Assembly: GCA_021778875.1 (NCBI GenBank)
Contig: JAJYBT010000061.1
Span: 1 to 8,480, forward strand
Direction of reading: 5' to 3'
Source: Acidobacteriota bacterium
GTDB lineage: Bacteria; Acidobacteriota; Terriglobia; Terriglobales; Acidobacteriaceae
Length of the DNA: 8,480 bases
Below are positions 1 through 5,373 of this stretch, one piece after another. The notes beneath the pieces are model-generated. The model ran no database searches, was not told the DNA's origin, and saw only the letters and a list, made by a program, of their open reading frames with translations. The translations under genes were made by a program, and so were the position numbers. Position 1 is the stretch's first letter, and each line of letters begins with the position of its first letter.

Positions 1-1471
1 CTGCGCCGAGTGGGATCTGGGCGGATATCCCGCCTGGCTGCTCAAGGATCCCCATCTCGTGCTGCGCAGTCGCGACGCCCGCTACATGGCCGCCGTCAAC
101 GCATGGTTCACCCGCCTGGGCAAAGAGATCGCGCCGCTGCTGGCGCAGAACGGCGGGCCCATCCTCGCCGTGCAGGTGGAGAACGAGTACGGCTCCTTCG
201 GCGATGACCACCAATATATGGAAGACGTGAAGGCCGCGCTCCAGCGCAGCGGCATGGGCGCCGGCGTGCTCTACACCGCCGATGGTCCTGAGCAGCTACC
301 CAAAGGTTCGCTGCCGGAACTGCCCGCGGTCATCAACTTCGGCACCGGCGAAGCCCGGCAGGCCTTCGCCACGCTCGACAAGGAGCGCCCCGCATCCCTG
401 CGCATGACCGGCGAGTACTGGGACGGCTGGTTCGATCACTGGGGCGAAAAGCACCACGTCACCGACGGCCCCAAACAGGCCGCCGAACTCGACTGGATGC
501 TTCGCCAGGGCTACTCGGTCAACCTCTACATGTTCCACGGCGGCACCAGCTTTGGCTGGATGAATGGCGCCAACAGCGACGGCAAAAACTACCAGCCGGA
601 CACCACCAGCTACGACTACGACGCGCCGCTCAGCGAGAGCGGTGAACCTGCCGCCAAATACTTTCTCTTCCGCGACGTCATCCGCAAGGCCACCGGCATC
701 ACTCCGCCCCCGGTGCCCGGCCGCGCCGCTCCGCGCAGCTTCCCGGTCTCCATGGGCGTGGAGACGGCCTCGCTCTGGCACAATCTCCCGCAGCCGGTCG
801 AGTCCGACACGCTGCTCACCATGGAAGATCTCGACCAGGCCTACGGTTACATTCTTTATCGCACCAGCCTGCAGCCCGGCATGGGCGGCGACCTCGTCCT
901 GAACGGCCTGCATGACTATGCGCAGATCTACATCAACCAGGAACTGGTGGGTACGCTCGACCGCAGGCTCGGCCAAACGCAGCTCAGCCTGCCCGTCGTC
1001 CGCTCCGCCGCCACACTCGACATCCTCGTTGAGAACAGCGGCCGCGTCAACTTCACCACCGCCCTTCGCGGCGAGCGCAAAGGCATCACCGGCGGCGTCA
1101 CGCTCGCAGGCAAGGCACCGCAGCACTGGCAAATTTATTCATTGCCCATGCGGCAGCCGTCCTCGCTGCGCTTCCTGCCCCAGTCCTGCAGCGGCCCGTG
1201 CTTCTATCGAGCCAAGATGCAGGTGGCCGCCCCGGCAGACACCTTTCTGGACACGCGCTCGCTGCACAAGGGCGAGCTCTGGATCAACGATCGTCCGCTA
1301 GGCCGCTTCTGGTCCATCGGGCCGCAGTACTCGCTCTATCTGCCAGGCCCCTGGCTCAGCAAAGGCGCCAACACACTCATCTACTTTGATCTGCAGGGCG
1401 GCCCGCAGGACCACGTGCATAGCGTTCCAGCGCCCATTTTCGAGCGGCCCGCGCCCACGCGCAAGCCGTAG
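1..1471 (+). CDS. Glycoside hydrolase family 35 beta-galactosidase, 5'-truncated by the window edge
   Basis: The reading frame is open from base 2 to a TAG at 1469-1471, giving 489 residues of a longer protein. The first visible residues (CAEWDLGGYPAWLL) belong to the GH35 TIM barrel, so the start and any signal peptide lie to the left. The VENEYG motif carries the expected acid/base Glu after Asn (codon 185-187). The TGEYWDGWFDHWG motif carries the expected nucleophile Glu (codon 413-415). HGGTSFGWMNGAN and TTSYDYDAPLSESG are further family hallmarks. The C-terminal half has the beta-sandwich type sequences expected after the barrel (NGLHDYAQIYIN, GELWINDRPLGRFWSIGPQ). The family removes terminal beta-linked galactose from oligo- or polysaccharides, usually outside the cytoplasm. 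Substrate and location cannot be read here. No following gene is close enough to suggest an operon; the next element is a tRNA. Confidence 0.95.
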   Translation, partial: CAEWDLGGYPAWLLKDPHLVLRSRDARYMAAVNAWFTRLGKEIAPLLAQNGGPILAVQVENEYGSFGDDHQYMEDVKAALQRSGMGAGVLYTADGPEQLPKGSLPELPAVINFGTGEARQAFATLDKERPASLRMTGEYWDGWFDHWGEKHHVTDGPKQAAELDWMLRQGYSVNLYMFHGGTSFGWMNGANSDGKNYQPDTTSYDYDAPLSESGEPAAKYFLFRDVIRKATGITPPPVPGRAAPRSFPVSMGVETASLWHNLPQPVESDTLLTMEDLDQAYGYILYRTSLQPGMGGDLVLNGLHDYAQIYINQELVGTLDRRLGQTQLSLPVVRSAATLDILVENSGRVNFTTALRGERKGITGGVTLAGKAPQHWQIYSLPMRQPSSLRFLPQSCSGPCFYRAKMQVAAPADTFLDTRSLHKGELWINDRPLGRFWSIGPQYSLYLPGPWLSKGANTLIYFDLQGGPQDHVHSVPAPIFERPAPTRKP

Positions 1472-1474
1472 CGT

Positions 1475-1547
1475 CATACCAGACCATCAGCGGCGAGTTC
1501 ACTCCAAGCGGCCCGCGCAAGCCCCGGCCGCTGCCCGCAATGGTATG
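1475..1547 (+). repeat. Nested inverted repeats between the GH35 gene and tRNA-Leu
   Basis: CATACCA at 1475-1481 is the reverse complement of TGGTATG at 1541-1547. Inside it, CAGCGGC at 1488-1494 matches GCCGCTG at 1527-1533. A second copy, AGCGGCC at 1507-1513, can pair instead with GGCCGCT at 1526-1532, so two folds compete for the same right arm. The structure begins four bases after the GH35 stop. It may be a 3'-end or processing structure, but there is no U-tract, so it is not a standard intrinsic terminator. Confidence 0.4.
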
Positions 1548-1567
1548 CTTACAACTGGCACGTATCG

Positions 1568-1583
1568 CTGGAGACTCCTCCAG
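1568..1583 (+). other. Short hairpin just upstream of tRNA-Leu
   Basis: CTGGAG (1568-1573) and CTCCAG (1578-1583) form a perfect 6-bp stem around ACTC, ending seven bases before the mature 5' end of the tRNA. It could lie in the 5' leader of the tRNA precursor. No convincing -35/-10 pair for the tRNA was found around it. Confidence 0.3.
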
Positions 1584-1590
1584 AAACAGG

Positions 1591-1678
1591 GCCGGGATGG
1601 CGGAACTGGCAGACGCAGCGGACTCAAAATCCGCCGACCCTTGCGGTCATGGGGGTTCGACCCCCCCTCCCGGCACCA
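1591..1678 (+). tRNA. tRNA-Leu (anticodon CAA), CCA encoded
   Basis: The cloverleaf is complete. The acceptor GCCGGGA (1591-1597) pairs with TCCCGGC (1668-1674). The anticodon stem GCGGA/TCCGC (1618-1622, 1630-1634) encloses loop CTCAAAA with anticodon CAA at 1625-1627. The long variable arm GACC-CTTGC-GGTC is typical of class II leucine tRNAs. The T stem GGGGG/CCCCC encloses TTCGACC. The discriminator base is A1675 and the 3' CCA is encoded at 1676-1678. It reads UUG leucine codons. It appears to be a single tRNA, with no second tRNA adjacent. Confidence 0.97.
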
Positions 1679-1770
1679 AAGTGCTCCAGCACCCAGACAA
1701 ACAGTCTTCCTCCGCAGCCAGGCTCTTTCGCAGCCATGTTGAGGGCCGTGTGTTCCCCGGCCGCGCGTCC

Positions 1771-1798
1771 GGCAGCGGCGCCTGCGCGGCGCCGTGCC
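1771..1798 (+). repeat. Strong GC hairpin upstream of the POTRA-protein gene
   Basis: GGCAGCGGCGCC (1771-1782) pairs with GGCGCCGTGCC (1788-1798) around the loop TGCGC, giving 11 bp with one bulged G. No T-run follows. It may be a structured 3' end for the tRNA-Leu transcript or part of the leader of the next gene. The right arm overlaps the in-frame GTG at 1794, which argues against that codon being the start of the downstream protein. Confidence 0.4.
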
Positions 1799-1907
1799 GC
1801 TGACAGCCGTTCAATGCGACTTCAGTTTTATGCTTTCCGTGTATCGTGCGCGTGATATGCAAAGCATTCGTGAACCACGGATTTTCCGTGCTAATCTTCT
1901 ACCGACT

Positions 1908-3170
1908 ATGCGCCGGATGTTTGTTCTGCTCTTTGTCTTTGCAGCCGTATCTCTTCAAGCCCAGAAGTTTGTTCCGAAGTCCATCCAGTTCCGTGGCGAT
2001 CCGGATTACACGAACAAAGAACTGATGGTCGCCGCCGGCCTGAAGCATGGCGAGACGCTGGACTATGCCGGAATGAACGACCGGTCAAAGCGGTTGCTTG
2101 CCACCGGAGTCTTCGCCACGTTGGCGTTCAAGTTCGACGGCCAGGATCTGATCTTCATGCTGACTCCGTCGACAGACCTGGTCCCGGCGCGTTTCCAGAA
2201 CATCCCGCTCAAGCCGGGAACGGATCTCGACGCGTATCTGCGCAGCCAGGTGCCGCTCTACCACGGGCTGGTGCCAACGGAAAACGGGCTGATGGAAAGT
2301 GTCCGAGTGGCCCTAGAAAAGCTGCTGGCCGAGGAAGGAATCTCGGCCACGGTTGCTGCCAACACGGGCGCGGATGTTGCTACCCATAAAGTGAATGTGG
2401 TCGTTTACTCCGTCACATCCCCAAAGGTCATCGTCGGAGATCTGCAGCTCAGCGGCGTTTCTGACGCGCAGCACGCAAACATTCAGGGTGCGCTGAACAA
2501 GCTGGCGAATCAACCCTTTGATATGACCAGCTCGGAAAGCGATCTGCAACGCGCTGTGGAGGATGCGTACCACCGACTTGGTTATGCTGCCGTAAATGTG
2601 AAGGTTGCAGCAGCCGGCGCTCCGGTCATTTCCGCGGACGCCGTTCGGATTCCCTTTTCTATTGCGGTGCAGGAGGGTCGAGTTTACAGGGTTGCCTCAG
2701 TCAAGCTTCCCGATGGCGCGCTGCTTTCACCGGACGACGTAAACAAGATCTTTGCGGATCGGCCAGGGGAGAAGTCGCAGGCTGCGCGCCTTTCTATTGT
2801 TCTTGGCGCGCTGTCGCTGGCCTACAAAGCCAAGGGCTATCTTGACTGTTCCTTCACGCCGCACGCGCAGTTCGACGACGCCGCCGGAACAGTGAGCTAC
2901 ACGGTCGATGTAGATCCGGGCCCGGTGTATCACCTTGGATTCGTCAAATTTGACAACGTGACCGATCGATTGCGAAATCTGCTGATGCGATATTGGCAGA
3001 TGATGCCCGGAGACGTGTTCGACGAAAATTATGTGGCGGACTTTCTGCGCAAGGCCATGGCACAGGACCCCACGCTCCAACGGTCGCTGGTTGGCGCGAA
3101 AGAATCCTTCGACGCCACCGCCGACCAGCAAGCGCACACGGTGAATGTGGTCATCCGGTTGAGCCGGTAA
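1908..3170 (+). CDS. Exported five-POTRA protein lacking an outer-membrane barrel (BamA/TamA-like periplasmic part)
   Basis: The predicted product has 420 residues. I chose ATG 1908 because it puts a clean signal peptide at the N-terminus: MRR, a hydrophobic run FVLLFVFAAVSL, then LQA|Q with cleavage near residue 18. In-frame starts at 1794, 1830 and 1857 would add a charged extension before that signal; no start has a good Shine-Dalgarno. The mature part reads as about five repeated units of POTRA type, roughly 23-86, 94-168, 173-256, 259-338 and 341-419. Units show features such as VGDLQLSGV, an amphipathic helix ending in YHRLGYAAVNV or YKAKGYLDCSF, and a closing strand. In BamA/Omp85 proteins the POTRA array sits in the periplasm and is followed by a beta-barrel of several hundred residues. 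Here the protein stops where the barrel would begin, and no barrel-like frame follows. Function is unknown; a periplasmic accessory of barrel assembly is an inference. The gene is visibly less GC-biased at third positions than its neighbours. Confidence 0.85.
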   Translation: MRRMFVLLFVFAAVSLQAQKFVPKSIQFRGDPDYTNKELMVAAGLKHGETLDYAGMNDRSKRLLATGVFATLAFKFDGQDLIFMLTPSTDLVPARFQNIPLKPGTDLDAYLRSQVPLYHGLVPTENGLMESVRVALEKLLAEEGISATVAANTGADVATHKVNVVVYSVTSPKVIVGDLQLSGVSDAQHANIQGALNKLANQPFDMTSSESDLQRAVEDAYHRLGYAAVNVKVAAAGAPVISADAVRIPFSIAVQEGRVYRVASVKLPDGALLSPDDVNKIFADRPGEKSQAARLSIVLGALSLAYKAKGYLDCSFTPHAQFDDAAGTVSYTVDVDPGPVYHLGFVKFDNVTDRLRNLLMRYWQMMPGDVFDENYVADFLRKAMAQDPTLQRSLVGAKESFDATADQQAHTVNVVIRLSR

Positions 3171-3557
3171 GTTCCATTCGGGTCGCGGCGGGCCCCGCTG
3201 CAAAGATTGGTTGGCTCGGGGATTCGCCTCTGAAAAGAAAGTGGTTGGGGGCGCTGCTGTGCGATATCACTGACGAGCGTACCGCAAATCACTGCACTTC
3301 AGCACTAAATGGATAGACTTGGGCCAAGTTGTGCCCAGATCACCTCGACCCGGCTGCCGCATTGTCGCGTGAGTCAGTGATGAGGTGGCCAGGATTGCGT
3401 CGCGAGTCGATCATGACACAGCGAAAAATTCCTGGTGACAGCGTCAGGTCGCTGCACACCCGGCTGCTTGGATCGCATGGGGCACGAGCAGGGCAGATGG
3501 TGCCAGAGCTGGGAGTTAGTTTCTCTCAGCCTTCTCCGGGAGGAAGGAGCTGAGCCC
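3171..3557. other. 387-base non-coding stretch upstream of the secreted-protein gene
   Basis: No open frame here has a credible start, codon pattern or family likeness. Small structures visible are ACTTGG-G-CCAAGT, a perfect palindrome at 3317-3329, and two copies of ACCCGGCTGC at 3348-3357 and 3458-3467 (110 bases apart). Further ones are CAGCG/CGCTG around six bases (3439-3454) and GGCAC/GTGCC (3481-3504). The 3' end carries the leader hairpin described separately. I could not identify a confident promoter. The length suggests a long 5' untranslated region or regulatory space for the gene at 3558. Confidence 0.5.
3525..3554 (+). promoter_or_regulatory. Leader hairpin holding the Shine-Dalgarno of the gene at 3558
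   Basis: CTCAGC (3525-3530) pairs with GCTGAG (3549-3554). Two U-G pairs and TCC/GGA extend it inward, with two mismatches, to a GGGA loop at 3538-3541. The strong ribosome binding site AGGAAGGAG (3541-3549, eight bases before the ATG) lies almost entirely in the loop and right arm. Folding would therefore hide it. This suggests control of translation by structure, possibly by temperature or a bound factor. The fold was worked out by eye only. Confidence 0.4.
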
Positions 3558-3992
3558 ATGAAAACCCTAAAGATGATGCTTGTGGTTGCAGGCCTGTTCC
3601 TGGCTGCTCCCTTGTTCGCCCAGCGGGGTGTCCAGTCTGATATCCCCTTCGATTTCTATGTTGGGAATTCCCAACTGATGCCGTCCGGGACCTACCAGAT
3701 TACGCCGTGCGCTGCTAACGTGGCTGTGGTTCGCAACTGCGATAGCGGGGTGTCCGTCTTCCACTTGACGCACCCCAGCGGCAAGGAAGACAAGGTGCGG
3801 GGCAAGCTGGTGTTCCACAAATACGGCGACAAGTACTTCCTGAGCGAAGTGCTGGGCCCGGCGTACTCAACCAGCGTGGTTCTCCCGCTGGCGAAGAACG
3901 AGAAGAAGGTACGGGCAGATATGGCGACGGTAACCGCCTATGAAACCATCACGGTTCCAAAGGAGGAGGAAACCAAGCCACCGAAGCAATAA
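3558..3992 (+). CDS. Small secreted protein of unknown function
   Basis: The gene encodes 144 residues. ATG 3558 is fixed by AGGAAGGAG eight bases upstream and by the signal peptide that starts there: MKTLKMM, a hydrophobic stretch VVAGLFLAAPL, and likely cleavage at LFA|QR after residue 21. The mature part opens with SDIPFDFYVGNSQLMPSGTYQI and contains GKLVFHKYGDKYFLSEVL near residues 83-99. From memory, this layout resembles a family of small secreted proteins common in acidobacteria with no assigned function. The sequence looks beta-rich. Cys51 and Cys61 are the only cysteines and could form a disulfide after export. The C-terminal end (KEEETKPPKQ) is charged and probably disordered. No neighbour is close enough for an operon. 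No enzymatic motif is visible. Confidence 0.9.
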   Translation: MKTLKMMLVVAGLFLAAPLFAQRGVQSDIPFDFYVGNSQLMPSGTYQITPCAANVAVVRNCDSGVSVFHLTHPSGKEDKVRGKLVFHKYGDKYFLSEVLGPAYSTSVVLPLAKNEKKVRADMATVTAYETITVPKEEETKPPKQ

Positions 3993-4032
3993 CGACGGCC
4001 GGCCAGGTCCGCCCCGCTGCAAGCAATGCGTG

Positions 4033-4060
4033 TCCCAGGTCTCGCTTTCGAGACCTGGGA
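4033..4060. repeat. Perfect 12-bp palindromic hairpin, possible dispersed intergenic repeat
   Basis: TCCCAGGTCTCG (4033-4044) and CGAGACCTGGGA (4049-4060) are exact reverse complements around CTTT. It lies 40 bases after the stop at 3992 and between convergent units (the secreted-protein gene and minus-strand tRNA-Pro). It has no T-run on either side. It could act as a bidirectional stem-type terminator or be a copy of a REP-like element. Similar GGTCTCG-type palindromes are, to my recollection, repeated in acidobacterial genomes, but I cannot verify that here. Confidence 0.6.
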
Positions 4061-4131
4061 TCGCGTCCCCAAGCTACCTACAACCATAGAAGAAAAGGGG
4101 AGAAAGCGGAAGATTCCAGGAAAGGTCGAAA

Positions 4132-4208
4132 TGGTCGGGACGGGCAGATTCGAACTGCCGACCCCTCGCACCCCAAGCGAGTGCTCTACCAGGCTGAGCC
4201 ACGTCCCG
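4132..4208 (-). tRNA. tRNA-Pro (anticodon GGG), CCA encoded
   Basis: Read on the minus strand the 77-nt cloverleaf is complete. The acceptor CGGGACG pairs with CGTCCCG. The D arm is GCTC-AGCCTGGTA-GAGC. The anticodon stem CTCGC/GCGAG encloses loop TTGGGGT with anticodon GGG. The T arm is GGCAG-TTCGAAT-CTGCC, followed by discriminator A and an encoded CCA. The unusual C1-G72 acceptor pair is typical of bacterial proline tRNAs. It reads CCC (and by wobble CCU) proline codons. Confidence 0.97.
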
Positions 4209-4215
4209 ACACAAT

Positions 4216-4242
4216 GGAGCCGGCTCGGGTGAGCCGGCCTCC
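4216..4242 (-). terminator. Hairpin between yggX and tRNA-Pro, possible yggX terminator
   Basis: GCCGGCTC (4219-4226) pairs perfectly with GAGCCGGC (4231-4238) around GGGT. GGA/TCC extends the stem past one bulge to 4216 and 4242. On the minus strand it lies about 115 bases after the yggX stop. It is followed by ATTGTGT, then the first base of tRNA-Pro seven bases on. It may end the yggX transcript or act in tRNA precursor processing. The weak U-tract makes the terminator call uncertain. Confidence 0.4.
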
Positions 4243-4356
4243 GGGGTCTTGATCAGTTTACACCAGCAAAGCCCGTTCCGCCGCGGGTTGCCGGGGATTG
4301 TCTTGCACGCTGCGCAGATTTTGCGCCGCGCCTTGTCCAGTGCAGCGGTTCCGGCC

Positions 4357-4629
4357 CTACTGCGACGGCGGAACGTACTCCTGCGGCAGCGCCGAGCCCT
4401 CGCCAAAGAAGAACATGTCCATCTGTTCCACCAGGAACTGCTGCGCCTGCGGGGTCCAGGGCTGCAACCGGTACTCGTTCAGCAGCATCTTCTGCCGATC
4501 CACCCACTCGCTCCAAGCTGCCTTGGAGACGTTCTTGTAAATCTTCTGTCCGAACTCGGAGTCGAAGGGTGGCTCGTCCAGCCCCTCCATCTCTTTCTTG
4601 TAGCGAACGCAAAAAACCGTATGCGCCAT
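4357..4629 (-). CDS. yggX: YggX-type Fe(II)-trafficking / oxidative damage protection protein
   Basis: The protein has 90 residues, the usual length of this family (about 90). It starts MAHTVFC, keeping the conserved Cys at position 7, and contains KIYKNVSKAAWSEWVDRQKMLLNEYRL (about 29-55), the family core. The frame stays open upstream to 4848, but ATG at 4629 is chosen because the family begins there and AGGAG lies eight bases before it. Upstream residues look like translated GC-rich spacer. YggX in enteric bacteria is a cytoplasmic protein that limits damage to iron-sulfur clusters and is linked to iron handling; the biochemical role is not fully settled. It stands alone, divergent from the DUF4870 gene and upstream of tRNA-Pro on the same strand. 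The 320-base leader region suggests separate regulation, but no known operator was seen. Confidence 0.96.
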   Translation of the reverse strand: MAHTVFCVRYKKEMEGLDEPPFDSEFGQKIYKNVSKAAWSEWVDRQKMLLNEYRLQPWTPQAQQFLVEQMDMFFFGEGSALPQEYVPPSQ

Positions 4630-4949
4630 CGTTTCCGCTCCTGTCTTCAATTGTATGGGATGCCATGGCCTTTCGCCGCTCCGGGGCGTGGGCGTCTCAG
4701 AATGTGCGCGCGTTCGGCGGCCCGCTGCCGCCGCAGGTGCCGGCGCGGCCGTCCGTTCCCAGCCGGCTGCTTGCCGTCCGGCGGCGCGCAATATTCGCGT
4801 CACAGCCACTTCAAACTCCGCAACGATCGGGGTAATATGGTTGGACAAGTTCCGGCAGGCTATCTGTAGCGCATCCGCGTCGAAGGAGGGCTATCTCCGT
4901 GCGGCTGATGCAGCGGGCTGGCCACGATTCCACCTTCAGGGGAGCACCG
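4630..4949. other. Divergent 320-base intergenic region, yggX / DUF4870 gene
   Basis: This stretch must hold the promoters of both flanking genes. On the minus strand TTTGAA and TATTGC, 16 bases apart around 4787-4815, are a weak -35/-10 candidate for yggX with a leader of about 160 bases. On the plus strand TTGGAC followed by TATCTG around 4840-4866 is a weaker candidate with a short spacer. CGGCGGC/GCCGCCG (4715-4733) can form a 7-bp hairpin around CCGCT inside the yggX leader. No frame here looks like a gene. Confidence 0.4.
4883..4890 (+). promoter_or_regulatory. Strong Shine-Dalgarno 8 bases before GTG 4899
   Basis: AAGGAGGG at 4883-4890 is the best ribosome binding site in the window. 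It is spaced for the in-frame GTG at 4899, not for the ATG at 4950 that I favour from protein likeness. Either the longer form is made, or ribosomes initiate at two sites. Confidence 0.5.
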
Positions 4950-5318
4950 ATGGCGGATCAGAGTACATCCACGCACCAGTCCGTGATGCAGGACAAGATC
5001 GCGGGGGGGCTGGCTTACATTACGGTCATTCCGGCGGTGTACTTCCTGCTTACGGAGCCCTACAAGCGGCGTCCCTACGTTCGCTTCCACGCCTGGCAGG
5101 CCATCTACTTCGGGATTGCATGCGTGGTCATCAGCGGGATTCTCGGCGTGGTGATTGATCTGGTGCCGGCGCTCAGTTTCCTGGCGTTCGATCACTTCCC
5201 GCTGGTCTCGCTGGCGCTGGTCATCCTTTGGATTGTCACGCTCATCAAGGCCTTCAACGGCGAGTGGTACAAGCTGCCCATCGTGGGGCAGATGGCCGAA
5301 AACCGGTCCGGCCGCTAA
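4950..5318 (+). CDS. Small DUF4870-like (Tic20-like) membrane protein
   Basis: The product has 122 residues from ATG 4950. Segments 18-35, 51-78 and 85-101 are hydrophobic enough to cross the membrane. YVRFHAWQA (43-51) is the hallmark of this small membrane protein family, and the C-terminal KAFNGEWYKLPIVGQMAE follows the last segment, as I recall for such proteins. Function is unknown; the family is loosely related to Tic20-type membrane proteins. ATG 4950 has AGGGGAG five bases upstream. The frame also has GTG 4899 (and ATG 4908), and GTG 4899 has an even stronger AAGGAGGG eight bases upstream. A longer form of 139 residues is therefore possible, although the added residues (RLMQRAGHDSTFRGAP) do not look like family sequence. 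It converges on rnr with only 39 bases between stops. Confidence 0.88.
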   Translation: MADQSTSTHQSVMQDKIAGGLAYITVIPAVYFLLTEPYKRRPYVRFHAWQAIYFGIACVVISGILGVVIDLVPALSFLAFDHFPLVSLALVILWIVTLIKAFNGEWYKLPIVGQMAENRSGR

Positions 5319-5347
5319 ACAGCAAGCGCAGACACGAAATTCGTTTC

Positions 5348-5373
5348 GCGGCCTGCCTCAGCGGCGAGGCCGC
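5348..5373 (+). terminator. Possible terminator of the DUF4870 gene inside the rnr 3' end
   Basis: GCGGCCT (5348-5354) and AGGCCGC (5367-5373) form a 7-bp stem with a 12-base loop that contains the rnr stop codon. TTTCC follows on the plus strand. The loop is long and the T-run short, so this is a weak candidate for ending the plus-strand transcript in the 39-base gap. Confidence 0.25.

Noticed and set aside
296..1132. Minus-strand frame of 278 codons opposite the GH35 gene
   Set aside because: The plus strand encodes clear GH35 motifs; the minus frame is Val/Ala/Gly-rich without domains.
1800..1834. CTGACA with TATGCT as a promoter for the POTRA gene
   Set aside because: The spacing is 23 bases, too long for a sigma-70 promoter, and no -10 lies at 17 bases.
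1386..1862. Overlapping frames through tRNA-Leu and its flanks
   Set aside because: They run through a perfect tRNA cloverleaf and structured spacers; no protein-like sequence.
1794..1907. Upstream in-frame starts (GTG 1794, ATG 1830, ATG 1857) for the POTRA protein
   Set aside because: They would bury the signal peptide behind up to 38 residues. GTG 1794 also lies in the arm of a strong hairpin.
3329..3557. Possible small proteins in the spacer before 3558
   Set aside because: The frames have no good start or ribosome binding site and no coding-like composition.
1679..4131. tRNA-associated integration event with attachment repeats
   Set aside because: No copy of either tRNA 3' end was found elsewhere in the window, and there is no integrase or mobile gene.
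4630..4848. N-terminal extension of YggX in the same frame up to 4848
   Set aside because: YggX proteins start at the MxxTVFC position, the Shine-Dalgarno AGGAG is placed for 4629, and the extension looks like GC-rich spacer.
5335..5348. CGAAA-TTCG-TTTCG mini hairpin in the 39-base convergent gap
   Set aside because: Only five mostly weak base pairs and no T-run; not enough for a terminator.
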